Source: VRUE01 sp963718755
GTDB taxonomy: Bacteria; Actinomycetota; Thermoleophilia; Solirubrobacterales; 70-9
Length of the DNA: 64,000 nt
Reading direction: 5' to 3'
Assembly (NCBI GenBank): GCA_963718755.1
Contig: OY970376.1
Span: forward strand, 1,116,001 to 1,180,000
Positions within the stretch are counted from its first letter, which is position 1; every line of letters begins with the position of its first letter. The position numbers and the translations under genes are program-made. This document shows positions 1-8,855 of this stretch, in pieces. The notes under the pieces are model-generated. The model worked only from the letters and a program-made list of their open reading frames with translations. It was not told where the DNA came from and ran no database searches.

Positions 1-267
1 AGGGAGGGCACCAACTGGACGGTGAAGATGCTGGAAAGGGTCGTGCGCGGCGAGGCGACGCCGATGGACCTCGACATCATCAGCTCGGTCCAGGAGAACA
101 TCATGGGCCACTGCCTCTGCGTGCTCGGCGACTCGATGGCGATGCCGGTCAGCGCGATGGTGAAGAAGTTCCGGCCCGAGTTCGAAGAGGTGATCGCCAG
201 CGCGGCGGAAGCGAGCCGGATCGCCGCCGTGCAGGGAACGCCCGAGACCCTGGGGGCGGCAACGTGA
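1..267 (+). CDS. nuoF: NADH-quinone oxidoreductase subunit F, C-terminal part (partial)
   Basis: This is the last 88 residues of NuoF, the NADH- and FMN-binding subunit of respiratory complex I, facing the cytoplasm. The first codons read REGTNW, the end of the family motif CxxCREGTxW that holds iron-sulfur cluster N3, and the second Cys of HCLCVLGD fits the fourth N3 ligand. The reading frame is open from base 1, so the real start lies outside the window. The stop overlaps the nuoG start by four bases (GTGA), which implies translational coupling. Confidence 0.93.
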   Translation, partial: REGTNWTVKMLERVVRGEATPMDLDIISSVQENIMGHCLCVLGDSMAMPVSAMVKKFRPEFEEVIASAAEASRIAAVQGTPETLGAAT

Positions 268-2732
268 GCAGCCGCGAGGTGACGATCGTCGTCGACGGCC
301 GCGAGGTCGCCGCGACCGAGGGCGAGATGCTGCACGACGCGGCCAAGCGCGGCGACGTCGAGATCCCGGTCTTCTGTTACGAGCCGAAGCTGGGCGAGCC
401 GGTCGGGGCCTGCCGCATGTGCCTGGTCGAGATCGAGGGGATCCCGAAACTGCAGACCTCCTGCTCGACGCCTGTCCGCGACGGCATGGTCGTCCACACC
501 CGCACCGAGCAGGTCAAGCACGCGCAGAGCGCCGTGGTCGAGTTCCTGCTCGTCAACCACCCGCTCGACTGCCCCGTCTGCGACAAAGGCGGCGAGTGCC
601 CGCTGCAGGACATCGCGCAGGGCTGGGGTCCCGGCAAGAGCCGCATGACCGATCAGAAGCGTCACTTCGAGAAGCCAATCGAGCTCTCGCCGCTGGTCGC
701 GATCGACCGCGAGCGCTGCATCCTCTGCTACCGCTGCGTGCGCTTCAGCCAGGAGGTCTCCGAGGACTCGCAGCTGCAGCTGCTGGAGCGCGGCGACCGG
801 ACCTTCGTCGGCACCTTCGACGATCGGCCCTACGTCGACCCCTTCCACGGCAACATCACCGATCTCTGCCCGGTCGGGGCGCTGACCAGCTACACCTACC
901 GCTTCCGCGCCCGGCCCTGGGACATCGAGCAGGCGGGCTCGGTCTGCACGCTCTGCCCGAGCCAGTGCAACGTCAGCTTCACCGTCCGCGACGAGCAGGT
1001 GAAGCGGGTGATCTCCCGCGACAACGCCGACGTCGACGACGGCTGGCTCTGCGACCGCGGCCGCTACGGCTTCGAGATGTTCGCCGCCGAGGAGCGGGTC
1101 AGCGGTCCGCGCCTGCGCGGCGGCGCCGTCGAGTGGGGCGAGGCGATCGCGAAAGCCGCCGCAGCACTGAAGGCGGGCGGCGCCGAGACCACGGCGATCG
1201 TCGGCGATGCTTCCAACGAGGAGGGCTACCTGGTCCAGCGCATCCTGCGTGAGGCGCTGGGCTCGCCGCACGTCGAGTCGCGGATCTCGCGCGGACCCAG
1301 CCGCGACACCCTGCTGCAGCTCGCTCAGCCCAATCTCTCGGTGCAGGTGCGCGATATCGATACGGCCGACGCGATCCTCCTCGTCGGCTCCGACCCCCTG
1401 CACAGCTCGCCGATCCTCGACCTGCGCATTCGCAAGGCGATGCGCCGCAACGGCGCCAAGCTGGTGCTGGCCACCGATCGCCCGACGTCGCTCGACGGCG
1501 GCGCCGAGGCGGTCGCTCGCTACGCCCCCGGCGAGGCCACCCACTTCCTCTCGGAGCTCTCGGTCTCCCTGCGCTTGGGCGACCAAGGCGGTGCCTCCGC
1601 CGTCGCCGACGTCCTCAAGGACGCCGAGAAGGTCGTGATCCTCTGGGGCGAGCGCATCTCCCGCGAGGGCGAGGAAGCAACGGCCGCCCTGCTCGACGTA
1701 GCCGCCGCCCTCGACCTCGCCGGCAAGGACGGCAGCGGCCTGCTGGAGATCCCCGACCTAACCAACGCCCGCGGCCTGCGCGAGGCGGGCTGCCTCCCCG
1801 ACGCCGGCCCGGGTCTCTCCGAGACGAGCGCTGCATTTGCACCAAATAACGTGGCAAATGCAATCCCCGTCGGCAAGTCGACCGAGGAGATCCGGAGCGC
1901 GCTCGAGTCGGGCGAGCTCAAGAGCCTTTTGCTCTTCGGCGCAGACCCCCTTCGCGACTTCCCGGACACCGCAGCCTGGCAACGAGCCCTCGCCGCGGCC
2001 GACCACCTGATCGTCTTCTCGACCTTCGAGAACGCGACGACCAAACTCGCCGACGTCGTCTTCCCGCTGGAGACCCACGCGGAGAAAGACGGCACCGTCA
2101 CCCACCCCGACGGCCGACTGCAGCGGGTAAGGCCAAGTGCTTCCCGCCCAGGCGACATCCGCCCGAACTGGGGAGTGCTCGCAGAGCTGTCCCTCGCTCT
2201 CGACCACGACACGGGCGTCACCTCTCAGCCCTCAGCCCTCGCGGCTCTAGCCCGAGCGGTCCCGTTCTATGAGGGCATCGACGACGTAGAGATCGCGGGG
2301 CGCGGAGTCCGCTGGCAGGATCGCGACACAGCTTCGAAGCTGCCTGTGCCTTCTGAGGGGGCGTCGGGTGCGGGGTCCCCAGGAACTCCTCGCGATAGCG
2401 AGCCTGGGGACCCCGCGCCCGGCGCCCTCACGCTGGGCACGTACCGGGACCTGTGGGCCGGCCCAATCACCGAGCTCAACCCGCCGCTGAAGTTCCTGCA
2501 GCCGCAGCAACGCGTTGAGCTGTCGCCGTCAGATGCGCAGAGCCTCGGCGTGAGCACCGGTGACACCGTGCGTGTCGGTCAGAACGGCTCAGCCGTTGAA
2601 GCTTCGGTCCAAATCCGCGAGCGGATCGAGCAAGGCGTTTGCTTCTTGATCGAGGGGACGTTTGAGGGCAACGCCAACGGTCTCCTCAACGGCTCGCCGG
2701 TCAGCGTCACGATCAAGAAGGTCCCCGGCTGA
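264..2732 (+). CDS. nuoG: NADH-quinone oxidoreductase subunit G
   Basis: Complex I iron-sulfur subunit of 822 residues that passes electrons from NuoF/E toward NuoI. An N-terminal [2Fe-2S] ferredoxin domain shows C38, C50, C53 and C67. A His-Cys cluster follows at H99, C103, C106 and C112, then a [4Fe-4S] site at C152, C155, C158 and C202. The N7-type motif C228-C231-C235-C263 is also present; this cluster is found only in part of the family. The rest (about 270-820) is a molybdopterin-oxidoreductase-like fold without evident catalytic role. The start is GTG, overlapping nuoF. Around residues 695-725 a proline- and glycine-rich stretch is encoded by a perfect DNA inverted repeat (2370-2416), which looks like an in-frame insertion. 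Confidence 0.96.
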   Translation: MSSREVTIVVDGREVAATEGEMLHDAAKRGDVEIPVFCYEPKLGEPVGACRMCLVEIEGIPKLQTSCSTPVRDGMVVHTRTEQVKHAQSAVVEFLLVNHPLDCPVCDKGGECPLQDIAQGWGPGKSRMTDQKRHFEKPIELSPLVAIDRERCILCYRCVRFSQEVSEDSQLQLLERGDRTFVGTFDDRPYVDPFHGNITDLCPVGALTSYTYRFRARPWDIEQAGSVCTLCPSQCNVSFTVRDEQVKRVISRDNADVDDGWLCDRGRYGFEMFAAEERVSGPRLRGGAVEWGEAIAKAAAALKAGGAETTAIVGDASNEEGYLVQRILREALGSPHVESRISRGPSRDTLLQLAQPNLSVQVRDIDTADAILLVGSDPLHSSPILDLRIRKAMRRNGAKLVLATDRPTSLDGGAEAVARYAPGEATHFLSELSVSLRLGDQGGASAVADVLKDAEKVVILWGERISREGEEATAALLDVAAALDLAGKDGSGLLEIPDLTNARGLREAGCLPDAGPGLSETSAAFAPNNVANAIPVGKSTEEIRSALESGELKSLLLFGADPLRDFPDTAAWQRALAAADHLIVFSTFENATTKLADVVFPLETHAEKDGTVTHPDGRLQRVRPSASRPGDIRPNWGVLAELSLALDHDTGVTSQPSALAALARAVPFYEGIDDVEIAGRGVRWQDRDTASKLPVPSEGASGAGSPGTPRDSEPGDPAPGALTLGTYRDLWAGPITELNPPLKFLQPQQRVELSPSDAQSLGVSTGDTVRVGQNGSAVEASVQIRERIEQGVCFLIEGTFEGNANGLLNGSPVSVTIKKVPG
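2370..2416. repeat. Inverted repeat inside nuoG
   Basis: GCGGGGTCCCCAGG (2370-2383) pairs perfectly with 2403-2416. The loop holds a second small hairpin, CTCGC/GCGAG (2389-2393 with 2398-2402). The repeat is translated in frame between two nuoG core segments and adds a low-complexity peptide. Confidence 0.75.
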
Positions 2733-3730
2733 TGCTGCCGATCGCCGACACGCAGTACGTAGAAGCGACCTGGGTCATGATCGTCAAGTCGCTGGTGATT
2801 TTCGCCGTGATCTTCGGCATCTTGCCGCTGATGACGGTGCTCGAGCGCAAGCTGATCGGCCGCTTCCAGCACCGCTACGGCCCCAACCGGGTCGGCCCAT
2901 TCGGCATCCTGCAGCCGCTTGCCGACGTCGGCAAGCTGCTCAGCAAGGAGGCCTTCATGCCGGACAACGCGATCAAATCGCTGTTCATCCTCGGCCCGCT
3001 ACTGCCGGTCCTCTCCGGCGTCCTCGCCCTCGCGATCATCCCCTGGGGCGACGTCCAGGACGGCGTCGGCCTCTACGGGATCGACGTCCCAATCGGCATC
3101 CTCTACTTCTTCGCCGTCGGCTCGATCGCCTTCTACGGAGTGTTGCTCGGCGGCTGGGCCTCGGGCTCCAAATACAGCCTGCTCGGCGCGATGCGCGGCG
3201 CCGCCCAGCTGATCTCCTACGAGGTGGCGATGGGCCTGGCGCTGCTCGGCGCGATCATCATGGGCGGCTCGCTCTCGCTCGTCGACCTCGTCCACGCGCA
3301 GGGCGCGATGTGGTTCATCGTCCCCCAGTTCGTCGGCTTCCTGATCTTCATGCTGGCCGGCTTCGCCGAGACCAACCGCACCCCGTTCGACATGCCCGAG
3401 GCCGACGCCGAACTGGTCCAGGGCTTCATGACCGAGTACGGCGGCATGCGTTTCGGCAGCTTCCTCCTGGTCGAATACATGGAGATCCTGGTCGTCTCCG
3501 GAATCGCCGCGGCGGTCTTCCTCGGCGGCTGGATGGGGCCCGGGCCGGGCTTCCTCGACCCGATCTGGATGCTGGCCAAGATGATGGGGCTGGTGCTGCT
3601 CTTCATCTGGGTGCGGGCGACGCTGCCGCGGCTGCGTTACGACCAGCTGATGAGCCTCGGCTGGAAGGTGCTGCTGCCGCTGGCCACGCTCAACGTCCTC
3701 GTCACCGCGGTCCTGGTGGTGGTCACCTGA
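2732..3730 (+). CDS. nuoH: NADH-quinone oxidoreductase subunit H
   Basis: Membrane subunit of complex I (332 residues) that forms most of the quinone channel between the peripheral arm and the proton-pumping arm. It has about eight hydrophobic segments and the family signatures ERKLIGRFQHRYGPNRVGP near residue 40 and ETNRTPFDMPEAD near residue 212. The length is normal. The ATG shares one base with the nuoG stop (TGATG). It is followed by a 58-base gap with an imperfect inverted repeat before nuoI. Confidence 0.96.
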   Translation: MLPIADTQYVEATWVMIVKSLVIFAVIFGILPLMTVLERKLIGRFQHRYGPNRVGPFGILQPLADVGKLLSKEAFMPDNAIKSLFILGPLLPVLSGVLALAIIPWGDVQDGVGLYGIDVPIGILYFFAVGSIAFYGVLLGGWASGSKYSLLGAMRGAAQLISYEVAMGLALLGAIIMGGSLSLVDLVHAQGAMWFIVPQFVGFLIFMLAGFAETNRTPFDMPEADAELVQGFMTEYGGMRFGSFLLVEYMEILVVSGIAAAVFLGGWMGPGPGFLDPIWMLAKMMGLVLLFIWVRATLPRLRYDQLMSLGWKVLLPLATLNVLVTAVLVVVT

Positions 3731-3733
3731 TGG

Positions 3734-3777
3734 CCTTGGCGACTTACCCCCCGAAAAACGTCGGTAACTCGCCAAGG
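3734..3777. repeat. Imperfect inverted repeat between nuoH and nuoI
   Basis: CCTTGGCGACTTACC (3734-3748) pairs with 3763-3777 at 14 of 15 positions, around a C-rich loop. There is no T tract, so it is not a classical terminator. It lies in the only sizeable gap in the first half of the nuo operon and could tune transcript stability or nuoI expression. Confidence 0.55.
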
Positions 3778-3788
3778 GGGGTCCGCTC

Positions 3789-4331
3789 ATGAGCGAGTTT
3801 CCCTATCTGAAGGACCAGGACGTGGTCGAGGTGCAGCGCGGGCCCGAGCCCGGCGGCGTCGGCGGTGCCTACCGCGCCTTCGGCGAGACGCTGCGCGGGC
3901 TGAAGACGACGATGGCGCGGCTGATCGAGGGCCCGCTGACGATCGAGTACCCCGAGGAGAAGACTCCCGTCTACCCCCGCTTCCGCGGCCGCCACAAACT
4001 TCACAAGTTCGAGGACACCGGGCTGGAGAAGTGCGTCGGCTGCTCGCTCTGCGCCGCCGCCTGCCCGGCCGACTGCATCCGCGTCGTAGCAGCCGAGAAC
4101 ATCCCCGGCGAGCGGGTCTCGGCCGGCGAGCGCTACGCCGCCGTGTACGAGATCAACCTCTCGCGCTGCATCTTCTGCGGCTACTGCGAGATCGCCTGCC
4201 CCTTCGACGCGATCACGATGGGCCACGACTACGAGATGGCCGACTACGACCGCGAGAACCTGATCTTCACCAAGGAGATGCTGCTCGCCGAGCCACTCGA
4301 GCGGACGCCGCTGAAAGCCGAGGGCGAGTAG
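3789..4331 (+). CDS. nuoI: NADH-quinone oxidoreductase subunit I
   Basis: Complex I subunit (180 residues) that carries clusters N6a and N6b and hands electrons on to NuoB near the quinone site. The two [4Fe-4S] motifs are plain: CVGCSLCAAACPADC near residue 82 and CIFCGYCEIACPFDA near residue 126. The N-terminal 60 residues contain the amphipathic stretch that sits on the membrane. The final G of the TAG stop is the first base of the nuoJ GTG. Confidence 0.96.
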   Translation: MSEFPYLKDQDVVEVQRGPEPGGVGGAYRAFGETLRGLKTTMARLIEGPLTIEYPEEKTPVYPRFRGRHKLHKFEDTGLEKCVGCSLCAAACPADCIRVVAAENIPGERVSAGERYAAVYEINLSRCIFCGYCEIACPFDAITMGHDYEMADYDRENLIFTKEMLLAEPLERTPLKAEGE

Positions 4332-4972
4332 TGGAAGAGATCCTCTTCTTCGGCGCCGCTCTCGGCGCCCTCGGCGGCGCGATCGGGGTCGTCGCCATGC
4401 GCAACCCCTTTTACAGCGTGCTGGCGCTGATCGTCCACCTCTTCTCGCTGGCCGTGCTCTTCCTGCTGCTCAGCTCGGCCTTCGTCGCCGCCGCGCAGGT
4501 GGTCGTCTACGCCGGCGCCGTGATGGTCCTCTACGTCTTCGTAGTCGCCTACGTAGGCGGCACCGACGAGTCCGCCTGGAATCCAATTCCCGGCCAACGC
4601 CTCCTAGCCCCCCTGCTGGGAATAGCGATTTTCGTCGAGCTGGCGATAGCCGTCCTAGCCTCCTCCCTCCTGGCCCTCGGCACCGACGGCCCCGACATAA
4701 AAGCTGGCTTCGGAGATCCAGCAGCGATCGGAACTTTGCTTCTCGAGAAGTTCCTGGTGCCCTTCGAGGCCTCGTCAATCCTGCTCCTGCTTGCGGCAGT
4801 CGGAGCAATCGTGCTCGCTGGGCAGCGGCGGGGGGCCGGAGGGGACGTCGGTAGCCCCTCCGAACGTTTTGCGCAGTTGGCCCGCAAAGCGCCCGCGGAC
4901 GACAACCAGCGATCCAGCCAAGCTGCGAGTGAGGAGGGGCTGCCGGCGGCCCCTCCGAGAGGCACTGCATGA
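4331..4972 (+). CDS. nuoJ: NADH-quinone oxidoreductase subunit J
   Basis: Hydrophobic complex I subunit (213 residues) with about five membrane helices, including the motif NPFYSVLALIVHL near residue 30 and YAGAVMVLYVFVV near residue 60, typical of NuoJ. The start is GTG, chosen because the conserved N-terminus begins there and it overlaps the nuoI stop by one base. The last 50 residues are hydrophilic and poor in conservation; they are encoded by an inverted-repeat region (4837-4959). The stop overlaps the nuoK ATG (ATGA). Confidence 0.94.
   Translation: MEEILFFGAALGALGGAIGVVAMRNPFYSVLALIVHLFSLAVLFLLLSSAFVAAAQVVVYAGAVMVLYVFVVAYVGGTDESAWNPIPGQRLLAPLLGIAIFVELAIAVLASSLLALGTDGPDIKAGFGDPAAIGTLLLEKFLVPFEASSILLLLAAVGAIVLAGQRRGAGGDVGSPSERFAQLARKAPADDNQRSSQAASEEGLPAAPPRGTA
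4837..4959. repeat. Inverted-repeat segment forming the 3' end of nuoJ
   Basis: CGGAGGGG...CCCCTCCG (4837-4862) is itself palindromic, and 4931-4959 is similar in the opposite sense, so the two blocks can also pair with each other with a few mismatches. A weaker pair (CGTTTTGCG with CGCAAAGCG, around 4864-4893) lies between them. The whole segment is translated as the nuoJ tail. Confidence 0.6.
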
Positions 4973-5268
4973 GCATCGAGTGGTACATCGTCCTCTCCTC
5001 CCTGCTCTTCGCCACCGGCGCGATGGGCATCCTGCTCAGGCGCAGCCCGGTAGTGATCCTGCTCTGCCTAGAGCTGATGCTGAACGCCGGCAACCTCGCC
5101 CTGGTCGCCTTCAGCCGCATGGTCGGCAACCAGGAGGGGCAGGTCTTCGCCCTCGTGGTGATGGTGGTCGCCGCCTGCGAGGTCGTCGTCGGCCTCGGCC
5201 TGATCGTCGCGATCTTCCGCCGCAAGCTGCCGCTCGACGTCGACGAGCTGAGGGAGCTGCGCGGATGA
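4969..5268 (+). CDS. nuoK: NADH-quinone oxidoreductase subunit K
   Basis: Small complex I membrane subunit (99 residues, the usual length) with three helices, homologous to Mrp antiporter subunit C. The buried glutamates expected for proton transfer are visible in LLCLELMLNAGNLALVAF (near residue 36) and VVAACEVVVGLGLIVAI (near residue 70). It starts inside the nuoJ stop and is followed by a 16-base gap to nuoL. Confidence 0.96.
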   Translation: MSIEWYIVLSSLLFATGAMGILLRRSPVVILLCLELMLNAGNLALVAFSRMVGNQEGQVFALVVMVVAACEVVVGLGLIVAIFRRKLPLDVDELRELRG

Positions 5269-5284
5269 GCGCCGGGAGGACAGC

Positions 5285-7294
5285 GTGAGCGCTTCATCTT
5301 GGGCCTGGCTGGTCCTGCTGCTGCCGCTGCTCGGCTCGATCGCGATCTCGCTCGGCTTCCGGGTTATCCCGGCGCGCGTCGCCGGCATCATCGGCACCGC
5401 CGCGATCGGCCTCGCCTTCCTCTGCGCGGTCGCCGCCCTGCTCAACCTGCTCGGCGACGAGCCCGAGTCGCGCCACCACGCCTCGACGCTGTGGACCTAT
5501 GCCAGCGCCGGCGGGCTGGACATCGACCTCGGCATCTACGTCGACCAGCTCTCCACCTTCATGATCCTCGTGGTGACTGGGGTCTCGACCCTGATCCACC
5601 TCTACTCGTTCGGCTACATGCGCTCCGACGAGGGCTACCACCGCTTCTTCGCCTACCTCAACTTCTTCGTCTTCTCGATGCTGCTGCTCGTCCTCGCCGG
5701 CAACTTCGTCCTGCTGATCGTCGGCTGGGCCTTCGTCGGCTTCGCCTCCTACGCGCTGATCAGCTTCTGGTACCGCCGCGACACCGCGACCAAGGCGGGG
5801 ATGAAGGCCTTCGTGATCAACGTCGTCGGCGACATCGGACTCGTCCTCGCCGCCTTCCTGATCTTCCGAGAACTGGGCAGCTTCGAGTACACGACCGTCT
5901 TCGAGAAAGCGCCCGAGGTCTTCTCCCAGGGCGAGTGGACGATCACGGCGATCTGCCTGCTGCTCCTGGTCGGCGCCTTCGCCAAGTCGGCGCAGATCCC
6001 GTTCCACACCTGGCTGCCCGACGCGATGGAGGGCCCGACCCCGGTCTCCTCGCTGATCCACGCCGCGACCATGGTCACCGCCGGCGTCTACCTGATCGCC
6101 CGCACCAACGTCCTCTTCTACCTCGCCCCGACCGCCGCTGACATCGCCGCCTTCGTCGGCCTGGCGACGCTGCTCGTCGCCGGCACGATCGCGATCGCGA
6201 TGACCGACCTGAAGCGGGCGATCGCCTACTCGACGATGAGCCAGATCGGCTACATGATCATGGGCGTCTCGATCGGCGCCTACTCGGCCGGCCTCTTCCA
6301 CCTGATGACCCACGCCTTCTTCAAGGCGCTGCTCTTCATGGCGGCCGGCTCGATCATCTCGGCGATGGCGAACCGCCAGGACATCGACCGGATGAGCGGC
6401 TTCTGGAAGGCGATGCGGTTCACCTCGCTGATGCTCTTGATCGGCGGCCTGGCGCTGGCGGCCTTCCCGCTCACCTCGGGCTTCTTCTCCAAGGACTCGA
6501 TCCTGGCTTACGCGGAGCTGCGCGGCGGCATGTACTTCTGGATGGCTATGGGCGGCTACGTCGGCGCCTTCCTCACCGCGCTCTACACCTTCCGCCTGAT
6601 CTTCCGCGTGCTGCCCGGCAGGCCCTGCGAGGAGGCCCAGCACCTGATCGACACCGGCGAGCTGTACCACGGGCCGGCGATCAACCCGGCGACCGAAGAG
6701 CTCGAGGATGCCGACGTCGGCTTCCCCGGCGCGCACCACCACATCGCCGAGCAATCCTGGCCGATGGCGGTGGCGATGGCGCTGCTCGGCGTCGGCGCGC
6801 TGTTCGCCGGCTTGGTCCAGGTGCCCGGCGTCGACAACGTCCTCTTCGGCTTCCTCGAGCCGGCCTTCCACGACTCGCCGCTGGCTGAGATCCACCCTTC
6901 CGTCGGGGCCGAGTGGCGCGGCCTCGCGATCGGCGGCGCGATCTCGCTGCTCGGCATCGCCACCGCCTGGCTGCTCTGGGCAAGGAGCCCCGGACTGCCG
7001 GCAGCCTTCCGCCGGCGCTTCCGGCCGCTCTACGAGCTCGCCGTCAACAAGTGGTACTTCGACGAGGCGATCGACTTCCTCATCGTCCGCCCGGCGCTCG
7101 CCATTGGCCGCTTCGCCAACTCGACCTTCGAGCGCTTCGTCGTCGACGGTCTCGTCACCGGCACCAAGGAGACCGTGGCCGGCGCCGGCGGCATCGTCCG
7201 CATCGTCCAGAGCGGCTTCGTGCGCAGCTACGCGCTGCTCCTGATCGCCGGCTTTGCCGGGCTCGCCCTCTACTTCCTGCTGAGCAGCTCATGA
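5285..7294 (+). CDS. nuoL: NADH-quinone oxidoreductase subunit L
   Basis: Antiporter-like proton-pumping subunit at the far end of the complex I membrane arm (669 residues, normal). The sequence shows the family core LPDAMEGPTPVSSLIHAATMV near residue 240 and about sixteen hydrophobic segments, with the long lateral helix region and a last membrane helix at the C-terminus. The start is GTG. The ATG of nuoM overlaps its stop (ATGA). Confidence 0.96.
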   Translation: MSASSWAWLVLLLPLLGSIAISLGFRVIPARVAGIIGTAAIGLAFLCAVAALLNLLGDEPESRHHASTLWTYASAGGLDIDLGIYVDQLSTFMILVVTGVSTLIHLYSFGYMRSDEGYHRFFAYLNFFVFSMLLLVLAGNFVLLIVGWAFVGFASYALISFWYRRDTATKAGMKAFVINVVGDIGLVLAAFLIFRELGSFEYTTVFEKAPEVFSQGEWTITAICLLLLVGAFAKSAQIPFHTWLPDAMEGPTPVSSLIHAATMVTAGVYLIARTNVLFYLAPTAADIAAFVGLATLLVAGTIAIAMTDLKRAIAYSTMSQIGYMIMGVSIGAYSAGLFHLMTHAFFKALLFMAAGSIISAMANRQDIDRMSGFWKAMRFTSLMLLIGGLALAAFPLTSGFFSKDSILAYAELRGGMYFWMAMGGYVGAFLTALYTFRLIFRVLPGRPCEEAQHLIDTGELYHGPAINPATEELEDADVGFPGAHHHIAEQSWPMAVAMALLGVGALFAGLVQVPGVDNVLFGFLEPAFHDSPLAEIHPSVGAEWRGLAIGGAISLLGIATAWLLWARSPGLPAAFRRRFRPLYELAVNKWYFDEAIDFLIVRPALAIGRFANSTFERFVVDGLVTGTKETVAGAGGIVRIVQSGFVRSYALLLIAGFAGLALYFLLSSS

Positions 7295-8853
7295 TCAACT
7301 CGCTGCTCTGGACCCCAGTGATCTTTGGCCTCGCCGGACTCGCCGTGCCGAAGCGGATGGTCGGCTGGTGGGCGGCGCTGGGGACGGCTGTGACGCTCGG
7401 CATCGCGATCGCCCTGCTCGCCGGCTTCGACTCCGGCGCGCCGGGCCTCCAGGACAGCTACGACGCCAGCTGGATCCCCGGGCTGGGCGTCCGCTACAGC
7501 CTCGGCATCGACGGCCTCAACGTCTTCCTCGTCCTGCTGACCGCAGTCGTCTGGCTGGGCGGGACCGCCTTCGCCGCCCTGCGCGAGCAAGAGCGGCCGC
7601 ACCTCTTCTTCCTGATGATGCTGGTCGGCGAGACCGCGACCCTGGGTGCCTTCGTCGCCCAGGATCTGCTCCTCTTCGTCCTCTTCTTCGACCTGATGCT
7701 GGTCCCGTTCTACTTCCTCTTCGGTGGCTGGGGAAGCGACCGCGAGGGCGGCCCGACCGCCTCGGCGGCGACGCTGAAGATGATCGTCTACACCCTGATC
7801 GGCTCGCTGCTGATGCTGGTAGCGGCGATCGCCACCGCGATCATCGCCGCCGACGGCGGCCAGATCAGCTTCTCGATCGCCGACCTGGCCCAGGACCCGA
7901 TCGGCGCGGGCAGCCAACGCTGGATCTTCTGGTTCTTCGCCGCGGCCTTCCTGGTCAAGATGCCGGCCTTCCTCCTGCACGGCTGGATGCCGGACGCCTA
8001 CCGGGCGGCGCCGCTGCCGGTGCTGGCGGTCTTCTCCGGTGTGCTGGCCAAGGTCGGCGCCTACGGCTTTCTCCGAGTCGTCCTGCCGCTCTTCCCCGAC
8101 GCGACGATCGAGTTTCAGGAGGTCGTCCTGGTGATCGCCCTGGCCTCGATCCTCTACGGCTCGGTGATGGCCTTCACCCAGACCAACGTGCGCCTGATCG
8201 GCGGCTACTCCTCGGTCGCCCAGCTCGGCTTCATCACCGCCGGCATCTTCGCCCTGCGCGCCGACGGGGCCGACGGCGCGGTGCTGCAAATGGTCAACCA
8301 CGGGCTGGTCGTGGCGCCCCTCTTCATCATCGTCGCGCTCCTCGCCGAGCGCAGCGGCTCGGAGGACCTGCGCGAGATGGGCGGGATGGCGATGCGCGCC
8401 CCGGTCCTGGCGGCGCTCTTCCTGATCGTCACCCTGGCGACCCTGGCGATGCCGGGCTCGGCCAACTTCGTCGGCGAGTTCTACATCCTCAACGGCCTCT
8501 TCCAGGCGAAGGTCGTCTTCGCCTTCGTCGCCGCCTCCGGCATCGCGATGTCGGCTTATTACGCGCTGCGGCTATACCAGCGCACGATGCACAACCGCCG
8601 GCCCGACGGCATCGCCTCGCGCGAGATCAGCCTCCGCGACGGGCTCGTGCTCGCGCCGTTGGTGCTCTGCATCATCGGCCTTGCGTTCTACCCACAGCTG
8701 ATCCTGAGTCGCGTCAACGAGTCGGCGACCCAGGCTGTCGCTGCAGCGTGTAGACCAGGAGGCATCCTGCTCAGCGACCCCCCGCAAGGCGGTGAAGATC
8801 GCTGTCCCGGAGGAGACGATCTGAGGACCTACGGCCATCTGAGCGAGCGCTGA
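7291..8853 (+). CDS. nuoM: NADH-quinone oxidoreductase subunit M
   Basis: Second antiporter-like pump subunit of complex I (520 residues). Recognisable parts are GLNVFLVLLT near residue 72, the lysine-containing LVKMPAFLLHGWMPDAYRAA near residue 221, and the C-terminal PGSANFVGEFYILNGLF near residue 390. The ATG at 7291 was chosen because it overlaps the nuoL stop and begins the conserved first helix; a longer open frame upstream is only a shadow of nuoL. It is followed two bases later by nuoN. Confidence 0.95.
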   Translation: MINSLLWTPVIFGLAGLAVPKRMVGWWAALGTAVTLGIAIALLAGFDSGAPGLQDSYDASWIPGLGVRYSLGIDGLNVFLVLLTAVVWLGGTAFAALREQERPHLFFLMMLVGETATLGAFVAQDLLLFVLFFDLMLVPFYFLFGGWGSDREGGPTASAATLKMIVYTLIGSLLMLVAAIATAIIAADGGQISFSIADLAQDPIGAGSQRWIFWFFAAAFLVKMPAFLLHGWMPDAYRAAPLPVLAVFSGVLAKVGAYGFLRVVLPLFPDATIEFQEVVLVIALASILYGSVMAFTQTNVRLIGGYSSVAQLGFITAGIFALRADGADGAVLQMVNHGLVVAPLFIIVALLAERSGSEDLREMGGMAMRAPVLAALFLIVTLATLAMPGSANFVGEFYILNGLFQAKVVFAFVAASGIAMSAYYALRLYQRTMHNRRPDGIASREISLRDGLVLAPLVLCIIGLAFYPQLILSRVNESATQAVAAACRPGGILLSDPPQGGEDRCPGGDDLRTYGHLSER

Positions 8854-8855
8854 AT

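Noticed and set aside
5294..6895. 533-codon open frame on the minus strand inside nuoL
   Set aside because: It is antisense to a conserved complex I gene and of shadow composition. Similar frames at 8829-10331, 45268-46647, 56784-58412 and 59109-61211 were rejected for the same reason.
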